From Novosphingobium ginsenosidimutans (GTDB lineage: Bacteria > Pseudomonadota > Alphaproteobacteria > Sphingomonadales > Sphingomonadaceae): a DNA stretch of 64,000 bases. The notes below the pieces were generated by a model. It saw nothing but the letters and a program-made list of their open reading frames with translations. It did not search any database and was not told where the DNA came from. The DNA lies in the NCBI RefSeq assembly GCF_007954425.1, contig NZ_CP042345.1, positions 1,736,001 to 1,800,000 of the forward strand. The letters run 5' to 3'. Positions 18,160 to 26,217 of this stretch are shown in pieces. How positions within the stretch are numbered: position 1 is the stretch's first letter; every line of letters begins with the position of its first letter. Position numbers and translations under genes: made by a program.

Positions 18160-19479
18160 TCAGGTAGAGGAGGCATTCAAGGTCAAGACAAAGGCAGCAC
18201 CGCTGCGCCAGCGCCGGTCTAACTCGAGTGAGCCATTCATCAGCTCTGCCATGCGCCGAGCCGAGGCAAGCCCAAGTCCGAAGCCACCCGGGCTCGAATC
18301 TGATCGATTGCCCTGGACATAGTCCTCAAACACACGGTCTGTGTCGGCGTCGAGCAGCCCAAGGCCATCATCGATGACCCACAGCTGGACCTGGCCATTC
18401 CGCCGCGTGACGCCAATCAGTACCCGGGTTCCGCCCGAGTGCTGGATCGCGTTGCAGACTAGGTTGCTGAGGATCCGGGAAACCAGGCGAGGGTCGCAAA
18501 GACCGATCTGGCGGGTAGGAACAGTTATGAGCTGAATCTGTGCGGCAATCGCCAAAGCACTTTGTTCGATAACGGCGTCCCGAACAATTGCACCCAGATC
18601 AGCTCTTTCAATACGAGCGCGTTCCGCGCCGGATTCAAGACGCAGATGCTCCAGCATCCCCTGAAGCAGGGCCCGGGTTGAAGCGAAGGCTTGCTGGGCT
18701 CCAGCCACTGCCGCCTCACGCGCGGGCCCGTCGGCGCTGCTTATCGCGTGCTCGAAATACAAGCTGGCAGCCATCAGCGGCTGCTGCAGATCGTGGGAAG
18801 CCGAAGCGATGAAGCGGGTCTTGGCATCACGCTCGCTCCGAACCAGCGTTAAGGCGGCTTCAAGCGTTGCTGCTGCGCGCCAGATCTGCTGGCGGATCAG
18901 CACGAGTGCCACGCCTTCCATGACCAGAAATCCCGCCAAAGGCAGCGCGTAAGGCAGTCTGTAAACCAGGGTGAACACGGTCATCGATCCAACCACCGCG
19001 ATCGATCCGAAAACCGAGACGAGATCGGCATTGAGGATGATCACCATGGCAATGAACCACATGCACAGTAGGACCATCAGAAAACGCAGCACATCGTCTG
19101 CCGGCGGCATCAGAATCCAGACGCTTGTCGCGATGCCGATACAGAATGCGATCGATGAAACCTGCCCCATTCTCAACCAGAACAGGCGGCCCCGTGCCCG
19201 CCGAACTTTCGGGATCGTGGAGCTGACAAAGGTGCCAGACAGAAAGGCGACGCAGCCGTACATATAGGCCAACCAGGGATTGAGCAGGCCAGGCCTAACC
19301 AGCCCGGCAAACTCGGCCCTGATGAATAGCAGCACGGTGCACATCACCGTAATTGCCACGATCGACGGAACGGCCCTTTTGAATGCTTTCGGCAAGCCGC
19401 CTGAGCTCTCGATGCCAGGCAATGAGAGTAAAGCAGGGACTGAACGTACTGTGGAACTAAGCTGTCTTGGCGGGGGCAT
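18160..19479 (-). CDS. Membrane sensor histidine kinase
   Basis: 439 residues from ATG 19479 (CCAGG about 6 bases upstream). A GTG at 19545 would add 22 residues but lacks a ribosome site. About six membrane helices fill residues 30-205, with no periplasmic domain of note. The kinase core has the H box SASHDLQQPLM, N box NLVCNAIQHS, G1 DDGLGL and G2 GGFGLGLASARRM. The only response regulator nearby is the NarL-type gene at 20652-21284, a plausible partner, although the kinase is of HisKA type. The 134 bases before the H-NOX gene hold nothing I recognise. Confidence 0.9.
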   Translation of the reverse strand: MPPPRQLSSTVRSVPALLSLPGIESSGGLPKAFKRAVPSIVAITVMCTVLLFIRAEFAGLVRPGLLNPWLAYMYGCVAFLSGTFVSSTIPKVRRARGRLFWLRMGQVSSIAFCIGIATSVWILMPPADDVLRFLMVLLCMWFIAMVIILNADLVSVFGSIAVVGSMTVFTLVYRLPYALPLAGFLVMEGVALVLIRQQIWRAAATLEAALTLVRSERDAKTRFIASASHDLQQPLMAASLYFEHAISSADGPAREAAVAGAQQAFASTRALLQGMLEHLRLESGAERARIERADLGAIVRDAVIEQSALAIAAQIQLITVPTRQIGLCDPRLVSRILSNLVCNAIQHSGGTRVLIGVTRRNGQVQLWVIDDGLGLLDADTDRVFEDYVQGNRSDSSPGGFGLGLASARRMAELMNGSLELDRRWRSGAAFVLTLNASST

Positions 19480-19595
19480 CACAAACCTGGGCTGATCCGA
19501 CCGCGCCAGTCTCTGCGAATCGTTGCGGCGATGATTGAACGGCACAGCAGATCAATTCAATCGCAATCGGACCAACGGTAATCTCGGTTAAGGTC

Positions 19596-19627
19596 TGCCG
19601 CAGGCGGGGTCGCGCCCGCCTGCGGCA
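19596..19627 (-). terminator. Perfect 13-bp hairpin after the outer membrane protein gene
   Basis: TGCCGCAGGCGGG (19596-19608) and its exact complement (19615-19627) flank a 6-base loop. It begins 31 bases beyond the stop of the outer membrane protein gene. The T-run is poor on both strands, so intrinsic termination is probable rather than certain. Confidence 0.6.
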
Positions 19628-19657
19628 GTTCTTGCACCAGCAGGTGCAGGAACGGGG

Positions 19658-20401
19658 TCAGAACATAACGCGCAATCCGACTTGAACACTGTCGGTCTTG
19701 AGCTTGCTAACGCGGAACCCGCTCGCGTTATCGTAAGCGATTTCGGTGTTGGAAACCTCGCGGTGCCGATAGTCAGCGGTAATGGCGAAGGCTGAGGATA
19801 GCTGGACCGCGACACCAGCGCCCAGCTGCCAGGCGAACTTGCCCTTGCCCTCTCCGTCAACTTCGAATCCGCTGATGCCCAGACCGCCACCCGCATAGGG
19901 AACGATGCTGCCGCCGATCGGCAGGTCGAGCCAAAGATTGCCCATCGCGGACAACTGGCGGACACGCGAACCGGGAATCGTAAAGGTATTGCCGGTGCCA
20001 CCGCAAGTGTCTGCTTCAAGATAGTCGCACACATCGGCCCGTTCGGCTGCTGAAAGAGTGGTAGCCGTGCCGTTCAAACCGATCAGGGTCAGGCTGCTGA
20101 TGTTGTGCCGGCCGTACTGGATCTCGAGATCGGTGCGGATCGTGCCAAAGTCATAACCGATCGTGCCGCCAAATGTTGTGGCACTCTTGGTGTCCAACGA
20201 AGCATTGGCAGTATCAGTTGGGCCGGCGCCTCCGAAAGTCCCACCAACGTCATAGTAGGTGATCGTAGGATCGCTGAGACTTGCACTGCCGACATTGACC
20301 GCGACATAGAGCCCCTTGTCATCCGCATCTGCGGCCTGGGCGGCCGTGGCCATGCTGGATGCAATCGCCGTCGCCGCGACAGTTCTAAAAAATGCCCTCA
20401 T
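19658..20401 (-). CDS. Outer membrane beta-barrel protein (Omp25/OmpA-like barrel)
   Basis: 247 residues with a clear signal peptide (cleavage after AAQA, about residue 23). The mature part has alternating hydrophobic strands typical of an 8-strand barrel (YVAVNVGSASL, IVPYAGGGLGISGF, FAWQLGAGVAVQL) and ends in a C-terminal aromatic (QVGLRVMF), the usual signal for BAM insertion. GGGAG lies about 6 bases before the ATG. A 55-residue loop in the middle contains two Cys about ten residues apart (VCDYLEADTCGG), possibly disulfide-bonded. Specific function unknown. It lies between a histidine kinase and a response regulator. Confidence 0.85.
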   Translation of the reverse strand: MRAFFRTVAATAIASSMATAAQAADADDKGLYVAVNVGSASLSDPTITYYDVGGTFGGAGPTDTANASLDTKSATTFGGTIGYDFGTIRTDLEIQYGRHNISSLTLIGLNGTATTLSAAERADVCDYLEADTCGGTGNTFTIPGSRVRQLSAMGNLWLDLPIGGSIVPYAGGGLGISGFEVDGEGKGKFAWQLGAGVAVQLSSAFAITADYRHREVSNTEIAYDNASGFRVSKLKTDSVQVGLRVMF

Positions 20402-20651
20402 AAAAACTCCCGATTCCGTTTGACCAAGCGCACCCCCTGTGGATGCCTAAGGCCCTAGGATCGTTAGCGATGCTGACGGTCATGCCTATCAGCCTCATGG
20501 CTCATCCGAATGGATGATCCATTTGGGGGAGATTGACGGCAGGCCCGCATTTGGACACCTCGGGCATTGTGATCATGAATGCACCAGTCCGGCGTCAGCG
20601 CCCCGCCCGATCTGGCCAGCCGCGTCGAGCCGCTGCTGGCCGTCCTATTTG

Positions 20652-21284
20652 ATGGGAGGCGATGCTCCTCGTTGGCTGATCTGTGATGATCACCCCCTGG
20701 TGCTGGGCGCGATGGCACAAACCATCCTGCACCGCTGGCCAGACGTCATCATCGACCGCGCGGGTTCGTTCGACGAAGCTGAAGCGCTGTGTGAACTAGA
20801 CCCTGCGTTGGTGCTGACCGATCTTGCAATGCCCGGTGCAACGCCGCTTAACGGCATTGCCCGGATTCGCCGCCGTCTTCCAAACGCCCGGATCATTGTT
20901 TTGACCGGTCTGATCGATGATGATCTCTTGCTAAGTCTTGTCAATTTGCCGGTCGAAGGGTTCATCTCAAAAGCTGAATCAGGAGCGGTTGTGCAAGCTG
21001 CAATCGAGCTCGTGGTTGCGGGCGGCCATTACTTTCCGCCAAGGATCGCTCAACTCGCCAGCAATATTGCCAGAACCGGACCGGCGAGTGCCAGCCGGAT
21101 CACGCCCCGCCAGCATGAGGTCATCAAGCTTTTGGCGTCAGGCCATTCAAACAAAGAAATTGCCAAGCTGCTTGGCCTCTCGCCAGCAACGGTCAAAACC
21201 CATGTGGCGCAAGTCATGGCTAACGTCGGCGCCAACAACCGTGCCGAAGCAGCCGCGCGCGCAGTTGCGCTGGGCCTGACCTAA
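20652..21284 (+). CDS. NarL/FixJ-family response regulator
   Basis: 210 residues from ATG 20652. Receiver domain about 1-120 with the acidic pair DDHP, the phosphoacceptor Asp in VLTDLAMPG (about residue 57), Thr in VLTGLID and Lys in FISKAES. LuxR-type HTH about 145-205 (ITPRQHEVIKLLASGHSNKEIAKLLGLSPATVKTH). The start is not secure: no Shine-Dalgarno is visible, and the same frame is open back to 20514, where the extra residues do not look like receiver sequence. The divergent outer membrane gene begins 250 bases away, and the histidine kinase beyond it may be the partner. Confidence 0.88.
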   Translation: MGGDAPRWLICDDHPLVLGAMAQTILHRWPDVIIDRAGSFDEAEALCELDPALVLTDLAMPGATPLNGIARIRRRLPNARIIVLTGLIDDDLLLSLVNLPVEGFISKAESGAVVQAAIELVVAGGHYFPPRIAQLASNIARTGPASASRITPRQHEVIKLLASGHSNKEIAKLLGLSPATVKTHVAQVMANVGANNRAEAAARAVALGLT

Positions 21285-21481
21285 ACGCAGTTCGCTTGAC
21301 CATCAGGCAGGTTCGTCCCGGCCAATGTTCGTCAATTGAGGCCGGTCATTCGCACATCTCGATTGATCGTTGCGTGATCGCGAGTGGCATCCAATTGGTT
21401 TACGCGAAACTGTGCGCTTCACAGACTTTTAACCGCCAGGTGCGATGTACCCAGGCGGGAGGGTCGCGCGGAGATTGATCC

Positions 21482-21826
21482 ATGCCATCTGCCGATGATG
21501 CCTTGATGGGACGTCCCCGGATTATCGTGGACCGGACCGATCTGCGCCGGCCATTGAAGGCTGAAGCCAGGATTCGGAATGTCGAAAGCGGGCAGTTCGG
21601 CGGCCGGCTGATCGATATCTCGGAGCATGGCTGCAAGATTGAACTGTTTGATATCGAAGCCTCGGTTGGCCAGAAGATCACGATCAAACTGGAGAACCTT
21701 GAGGTCTGGATCGGCTTCGTAATGTGGGTCAGGGGATCCTCGATCGGGGTCAGCTTCGAGCGGCCGATGCATTCAGCCGTCGTAGACCACCTCAGCCGGT
21801 CACACCCCTCGTTCGAGCTGCGCTAG
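21482..21826 (+). CDS. PilZ-domain protein (putative c-di-GMP receptor), copy 1
   Basis: 114 residues forming a single PilZ domain. The c-di-GMP-binding elements are present: R-x-x-x-R in RTDLRRP (about residue 18) and D-x-S-x-x-G in DISEHG (about residue 45). It is a paralogue of the gene at 22179-22523 (same length; shared DISEHGCKI and HSAVVDHLSRS). With no other domain it would act through a protein partner. It lies 5 kb from the GGDEF-EAL gene in the same signalling block. Confidence 0.88.
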   Translation: MPSADDALMGRPRIIVDRTDLRRPLKAEARIRNVESGQFGGRLIDISEHGCKIELFDIEASVGQKITIKLENLEVWIGFVMWVRGSSIGVSFERPMHSAVVDHLSRSHPSFELR

Positions 21827-22178
21827 TTCAGCCCGCAGCGCTGACGAAGGGCTTCACGCGCCGCTGGCCTTAAGCCGGACTGCCAAAGCGCACCTAAGTT
21901 TATAGGTTTGCCCCGCTTGCCTGTTTCGGGCTGCGCGCTGCTGAGAAGCTGGCGATACTCTGCATTACACAATCCTTTGACGCGGACTCCCGGAAATGCG
22001 CCGCAGGGTCGTTGCTGGCTGTGTCGCCTATCGATGATGACGATGATTGCTTCCAGAAGTGTCTGATCAAGGTGCCCCAATCGGAGCTTAGCCAAGGGTG
22101 TATGACTGACTAGGGGTATTTACGCACCCTTCACCAAATTCGTCCAGACAGGTGACGGATCGTCGTGGAGAATGTGTG
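21827..22178. other. Spacer between the two PilZ genes, no confident gene
   Basis: 352 bases. A minus-strand frame of 90 codons (21823-22095) crosses it but has only a TTG start, no ribosome site and no recognisable similarity. I see no strong promoter or hairpin beyond the GGAG that serves the downstream PilZ start. Confidence 0.5.
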
Positions 22179-22523
22179 ATGCTGCCGACCGATGAAACGC
22201 CCGAGGACGCCCCTAGGGTACTGATAGAACGTAAAGACCCGCGTCGACCCATCAAGACCGAAGCACTCATTCGGAACATCACGCAGGGTCATATCGGCGG
22301 CCATTTGCTGGATATCTCAGAGCATGGCTGCAAGATCGATCTGTTCAACACATCTGCCAGACCCGGACAGTTCGTCACCATCAAACTTGACAATATGGAA
22401 TCGTGGACCGGCCGAGTCCGCTGGGTCAATGACCGGATTGTCGGAGTAGAGTTCGACCGCGCCCTCCATTCGGCCGTGGTTGATCACCTGAGCCGATCTC
22501 GCATGAGCGTTCAATTTGCCTGA
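22179..22523 (+). CDS. PilZ-domain protein (putative c-di-GMP receptor), copy 2
   Basis: 114 residues from ATG 22179, which has GGAG 9 bases upstream; a GTG at 22152 is in frame but lacks a site. Starting at 22179 makes it exactly as long as copy 1. R-x-x-x-R is RKDPRRP and D-x-S-x-x-G is DISEHG, so c-di-GMP binding is expected. Differences from copy 1 lie mainly in the N-terminal 15 residues and in the middle strand (TGRVRWVNDRIVGVEF against IGFVMWVRGSSIGVSF). The arrangement suggests a local duplication. Confidence 0.88.
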   Translation: MLPTDETPEDAPRVLIERKDPRRPIKTEALIRNITQGHIGGHLLDISEHGCKIDLFNTSARPGQFVTIKLDNMESWTGRVRWVNDRIVGVEFDRALHSAVVDHLSRSRMSVQFA

Positions 22524-22671
22524 GCCCGCAGCGCGGCCACGGCGGTCGCGCAGTGGTTCGAGCTTCATTGCCAAACCCGGCCTCAGGCAAAGCCCGGGTC
22601 CGGATCGCCTTGCGCCCGTGCGTCATGACGGCAGCCAGACAAAGTCTTTCATGTTTTCATGGAAGTGGGGA

Positions 22672-22700
22672 CCATCTTTTCCAGGTTCTTGAAAAGATGG
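22672..22700 (-). terminator. Hairpin at the 3' end of tRNA-Val
   Basis: CCATCTTTTC (22672-22681) and GAAAAGATGG (22691-22700) are exact complements with a 9-base loop. The stem overlaps the CCA end of the tRNA on the minus strand. There is no long T-run after it. It may end the tRNA transcript or help define its 3' end. Confidence 0.45.
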
Positions 22701-22772
22701 TGGGCGCGACAGGGATTGAACCTGTGACCCCACCCGTGTGAAGGGTGTGCTCTACCGCTGAGCTACGCGCCC
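22698..22772 (-). tRNA. tRNA-Val(CAC)
   Basis: 75 bases including an encoded CCA. Acceptor stem GGGCGCG/CGCGCCC, D-arm with AGCTCAGCGGTAGAGC, anticodon stem CACCC/GGGTG enclosing TTCACAC (anticodon CAC, reading GUG), T-arm GGTTCAATCC. All stems pair. Its 3' end faces the signalling block, and a degenerate copy of its 3' part lies at the far end of that block. Confidence 0.95.
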
Positions 22773-22848
22773 ACTTCCTTGCGGAAGCGCGCCCTTAGAG
22801 GGAGCGACGCGAATTGACAAGCGGGGAAAGGCGGATAGAGGCGCACCC

Positions 22849-23160
22849 ATGAGCGAAGAAACCCCCGCAGCCCCTGAGGCCACTGGCGCCGCCGGCCCCG
22901 ACGTGCCGCCCGATCGCCTCGCGATCAGCCCGCGCAGCCCACATTTCAACCAGGACGTGCTGATGCGCGGCGTGGGTATCCGCTTCAAGGGTGTAGTCCG
23001 CACCAATATCGAGGAATACTCGATCTCCGAAGGCTGGGTGCGGGTGCAGGCCGGCAAGACCATGGACCGCCACGGCCAGCCGCTGACGCTGAAGCTCAAC
23101 GGCCCGGTCGAAGCCTGGTTTGAGGACCTGGGCGACAATCCGCCGGTGGCTAAGGCCTAA
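22849..23160 (+). CDS. DUF3297 family protein
   Basis: 103 residues, cytosolic. After a 20-residue acidic/Ala/Pro-rich start, the domain runs from PPDRLAISPRSPHFN through GIRFKGVVRTNIEEY, SEGWVRVQAGKT and GQPLTLKLNGPVEAWF, the conserved pattern of this short family found in alphaproteobacteria. No biochemical function is known to me. It ends convergently with the CHAP gene, the two stop codons overlapping. Confidence 0.85.
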   Translation: MSEETPAAPEATGAAGPDVPPDRLAISPRSPHFNQDVLMRGVGIRFKGVVRTNIEEYSISEGWVRVQAGKTMDRHGQPLTLKLNGPVEAWFEDLGDNPPVAKA

Positions 23161-23807
23161 ATTCCCAGCTCGCGCTTGATGATGGCCGCGATGGGATCTT
23201 CATCGCGGGCCGCGAGCTCGCCCTTGGAGGCCTTTGCCGACTTGTCAGCCTTGGCAAGGGTGGACTCGCGCAGCAGGCGCTCGTTCTTCTTGGGCTTACT
23301 GGCATAGATGAAGCCGGCCAGTGGCCAGTGGGTCGCGCCCAGTGCCTGGCTCGGGCCGTACCACACGCGAACAGCGCTCCAGTCGTTGTCTTCCGAGACA
23401 TCGATCGCGCGGACATTGTCCTCGATCTGGCCGCGGCGGCCGTTGATCGGGCTCCAGTTGGCGTGCCGGATCAATACCGTGCGCGAGTCGATCACCTTGC
23501 TGACCGCGGCAACGTGGCCGAGGCGCGAAGTGCCATTGGGGCGGAAGGCCATCACCGCGCCGACCTTGGGCTTGTAGCCACGGGCGTAGCGGCCCTCGGC
23601 CTGGTCCCACCAGGTGTGGGCATCGCCAAAGATCTGGATGCCGGAAACCTGCCGAGCATAGGGCACGCATTGCAGGTAGGGCGGAAGGTCATCCACCGCT
23701 GCGCCGCCGGCATCGCGATCATCGATATCGATCGCACGCGCATGGGCCGGGCCAGCGGCCAGGGCAAGCAACAGCGCGGCGGGCAGGAGCGAGCGGAGCA
23801 AAGGCAT
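23157..23807 (-). CDS. Secreted CHAP-domain protein (putative peptidoglycan amidase/peptidase)
   Basis: 216 residues from ATG 23807, preceded by GAGAAGG; an upstream TTG adds only six residues before the signal peptide. Signal peptide about 1-23 (LLPAALLLALAAGPAHA). The CHAP catalytic Cys is in LQCVPYARQ (about residue 47), the His in SRLGHVAAV (about 97), and a polar third residue in RHANW. After the domain comes a Lys/Ala-rich tail (about 170-215). CHAP enzymes of this kind cut peptide or amide bonds in the cell wall; the substrate is inferred only. Confidence 0.85.
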   Translation of the reverse strand: MPLLRSLLPAALLLALAAGPAHARAIDIDDRDAGGAAVDDLPPYLQCVPYARQVSGIQIFGDAHTWWDQAEGRYARGYKPKVGAVMAFRPNGTSRLGHVAAVSKVIDSRTVLIRHANWSPINGRRGQIEDNVRAIDVSEDNDWSAVRVWYGPSQALGATHWPLAGFIYASKPKKNERLLRESTLAKADKSAKASKGELAARDEDPIAAIIKRELGI

Positions 23808-23922
23808 GGGGCGCCTTCTCGGCAATCACGGTTAATCCCGGCCTGCCACTTATGGTTAACGCCGCGGCAACGAATGGCTGTGCGGCTTGCAAATTGGAGC
23901 GCAAGGCGTCAGGGCAGTCGGC

Positions 23923-25320
23923 GTGAAACTCCCCCAGGTCATCATCATCGGGCGCCCGAACGTCGGCAAGTCCACGCTGTGGAACCGACTGGTCGGCAAG
24001 AAGCTCGCGCTGGTCGACGATCAGCCGGGGGTCACGCGCGACCGCCGCTTTGGCGAGGCGCACCTGCTGGGCCTCGATTTCACCATCGTCGATACCGCCG
24101 GCTGGGAGGATGAGGACGAGAATACGCTACCGGGCCGGATGCGCCAGCAGACCGAGGCGGCGCTGGTTGGTGCGGACGTGGCGCTGTTCGTGATTGATGC
24201 CCGCGCCGGACTGACCCCGCTCGACGAGGAAATTGCCCGGCACCTGCGGCAATGCGACGTGCCGATCGTGCTGGTGGCCAACAAGGCCGAAGGCAAGACC
24301 GGCGATCACGGGATTTACGAAGCGTTCTCGCTGGGCCTCGGCGATCCGGTCCCGCTCTCGGCTGAACACGGCCAGGGCATGGCCGATCTGTTCGAGGCGC
24401 TATTGCCGCATCTCAATGAGCGCCAGCTTGAGATGGACGCCGAGGCGGCGATTGCGGCCGAGCTGGACGACGAGGAGGAATACGACCCCAAGGCGATCCT
24501 CAAGCTCGCCATCGTCGGGCGCCCCAATGCCGGCAAGTCGACCCTGATCAACCGCTTCCTGCAGGAAGACCGGCTGCTGACCGGACCCGAGGCCGGGATC
24601 ACCCGCGATTCGATCGCGATCGACTGGAACTGGCACGATTCCGCCAGCGGCGAGGACCGGCCGGTGCGCCTGATCGATACCGCCGGAATGCGCAAGAAGG
24701 CGCTGGTGGTCGACAAGCTGGAAAAGCTGGCCGTCGCTGATGCGCGCCACGCGATCGACTTTGCCGAAGTGGTCGTGCTGCTTCTGGATGCCACCCGCGG
24801 GCTGGAGCACCAGGACCTCAAGATCGCCAGCATGGTGCTGGAAGAGGGCCGGGCGCTGATGATCGCGATCAACAAGTGGGACGTGGCCGAGGATGCCTCG
24901 GGCCTGTTTAACGGGATCCGCAAGGCGCTTGATGACGGCCTCAGCCAGGTCAAGGGCTTGCCGCTGCTGGCGGTTTCGGCCCGTACCGGCAAGGGCCTCG
25001 ATGACCTGATCCGCGCCGCCTTCGAACTGCGCGATGCCTGGTCGCGGCGTGTGCCGACTGCCGCGCTCAACCGCTGGTTTGACGATGCCCTGGCCAAGAA
25101 CCCGCCGCCCGCGCCCGGCGGACGCCGGATCAAGCTGCGTTATATCACCCAGGCCAAGACCCGCCCGCCCGGCTTCGTGCTGTTCGGGACGCGGCTGGAT
25201 GAACTGCCGGCCAGCTATCAACGCTATCTGGTCAATGGGCTGCGGCGTGAGCTGGGTTTTGATGCCGTGCCGGTGCGGCTGATGCTGCGCAGCCCGAAGA
25301 ACCCCTTCGCCAAAAAGTAG
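23923..25320 (+). CDS. der: Der (EngA), tandem GTPase for 50S ribosome assembly
   Basis: 465 residues from GTG 23923 with AGGG about 8 bases upstream; the frame extends to 23887 but that extension does not fit the family. Two G domains are readable: GRPNVGKST with DTAGWED and NKAE, then GRPNAGKST with DTAGMRKK and NKWD. A C-terminal KH-like domain is seen in the PGGRRIKLRYITQAKTRPP region (about 400-465). An acidic linker (ELDDEEEYDPKA) joins the G domains. Essential ribosome biogenesis factor. Confidence 0.97.
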   Translation: MKLPQVIIIGRPNVGKSTLWNRLVGKKLALVDDQPGVTRDRRFGEAHLLGLDFTIVDTAGWEDEDENTLPGRMRQQTEAALVGADVALFVIDARAGLTPLDEEIARHLRQCDVPIVLVANKAEGKTGDHGIYEAFSLGLGDPVPLSAEHGQGMADLFEALLPHLNERQLEMDAEAAIAAELDDEEEYDPKAILKLAIVGRPNAGKSTLINRFLQEDRLLTGPEAGITRDSIAIDWNWHDSASGEDRPVRLIDTAGMRKKALVVDKLEKLAVADARHAIDFAEVVVLLLDATRGLEHQDLKIASMVLEEGRALMIAINKWDVAEDASGLFNGIRKALDDGLSQVKGLPLLAVSARTGKGLDDLIRAAFELRDAWSRRVPTAALNRWFDDALAKNPPPAPGGRRIKLRYITQAKTRPPGFVLFGTRLDELPASYQRYLVNGLRRELGFDAVPVRLMLRSPKNPFAKK

Positions 25321-25344
25321 GCCTTCGGGCTGGCAAGGGCAGGC

Positions 25345-25824
25345 TTAGCTGCCCGCTGGTTCGCTTTGCAGCTGGATATAGTTCTGCAGGCCCATCCGCG
25401 CGATCATCTCGAACTGGGTTTCGAGGAAATCGACATGCTCTTCCTCGCTGGCGAGGATCGAGCGGAACAGGTCGCGGCTGACGAAATCGTGGACCGTTTC
25501 GCAGTGCGCAATCGCGGCGCGCAGGTCAGGGATCGCATCATGCTCAAGTGCCAGGTCGGCCTTGAGGATTTCCTCGACATTCTCACCAATCCGCAGCTTG
25601 CCCATGTTCTGGAAGTTCGGCAGCCCTTCCAGGAACAGGATCCGTTCGGCCACCTGGTCGGCATGCTTCATCTCGTCGATCGATTCGTGGCGTTCATGCT
25701 CGGCGAGTTTCTTGATCCCCCAGTTGTCGAGCATGCGGTAGTGCAGCCAGTACTGGTTGACCGCAGTCAGCTCGTTGAACAGGACCTTGTTGAGGTACTC
25801 GATAACCGTTTTATCGCCCTTCAC
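25345..25824 (-). CDS. bfr: Bacterioferritin
   Basis: Iron-storage protein forming a 24-subunit heme-containing shell. 159 residues from GTG 25824, with GGGAG about 9 bases upstream; this gives the standard N-terminus [14 protein letters not shown]. Ferroxidase ligands are visible: Glu in [10 protein letters not shown], Glu and His in [11 protein letters not shown] (which also contains the heme-ligating Met), and Glu and His in [11 protein letters not shown]. It lies downstream of bfd on the same strand with a 150-base gap, so the pair is probably controlled by the Fur-like box upstream of bfd. Confidence 0.95.
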   Translation of the reverse strand: MKGDKTVIEYLNKVLFNELTAVNQYWLHYRMLDNWGIKKLAEHERHESIDEMKHADQVAERILFLEGLPNFQNMGKLRIGENVEEILKADLALEHDAIPDLRAAIAHCETVHDFVSRDLFRSILASEEEHVDFLETQFEMIARMGLQNYIQLQSEPAGS

Positions 25825-25973
25825 GGCGTGTTCTCCCGGGAGGTTGGAGGATTGTTGTGCAGGCGCGACTATGCGCCGCAACAGCGGGTCAGGGCAAGCC
25901 CGATTTCCTTGAATTTCTGCGGATTTCCGGCGATGGCCGCAAGTGCATCAGCTGCACTTGCAAGGCACTCGCA

Positions 25974-26168
25974 TCAGGCGGTCTGCAAGCCTTCGGTGGC
26001 GGCCTTGGCGCGTTCCTCGATCAGCAGTTCGGCCGCCTCGTCAAGGCATTGGCCACATTGCGGGCGGCAACCCAGCGCTTCGTAAACGGCATCGGGATCG
26101 CCCGGGCAGCGGCGCGCGGCTGCGCGCAGTTCGCTATCGCGGATGGCATTGCAGACGCAGATATACAT
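25974..26168 (-). CDS. bfd: Bacterioferritin-associated [2Fe-2S] ferredoxin
   Basis: 64 residues, the usual size. Cluster Cys are C-x-C near the start (YICVCNAI) and C-x2-C (QCGQC, about residue 40). Bfd reduces ferric iron in bacterioferritin so that it can be released under iron limitation. Its promoter region (26169-26217) contains a dyad resembling a Fur box, and bfr follows downstream, which supports the assignment. Confidence 0.93.
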   Translation of the reverse strand: MYICVCNAIRDSELRAAARRCPGDPDAVYEALGCRPQCGQCLDEAAELLIEERAKAATEGLQTA

Positions 26169-26201
26169 CAGCGGCTCCCGTTGGCTGCGACTCGTTAATA
26201 A

Positions 26202-26216
26202 TGCGAATCGTTCGCA
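26202..26216. promoter_or_regulatory. Fur-box-like dyad upstream of bfd
   Basis: TGCGAATCGTTCGCA is a perfect dyad (TGCGAA, three bases, TTCGCA) that agrees with the classical 15-base Fur core at about 10 of 14 informative positions. It lies 34-48 bases before the bfd ATG. Iron control of bfd makes biological sense; the regulator itself is not in the window. Confidence 0.6.
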
Positions 26217-26217
26217 A

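Noticed and set aside
21823..22095. 90-codon minus-strand frame between the PilZ genes
   Set aside because: TTG start, no ribosome site, no recognisable motif, and an extent that ends inside the first PilZ stop. Kept only as a spacer note.
14750..22772. A complete mobile element with its own integrase
   Set aside because: No tyrosine or serine recombinase, transposase, excisionase or phage gene was seen in the block. Only the tRNA-based boundary remains as evidence.
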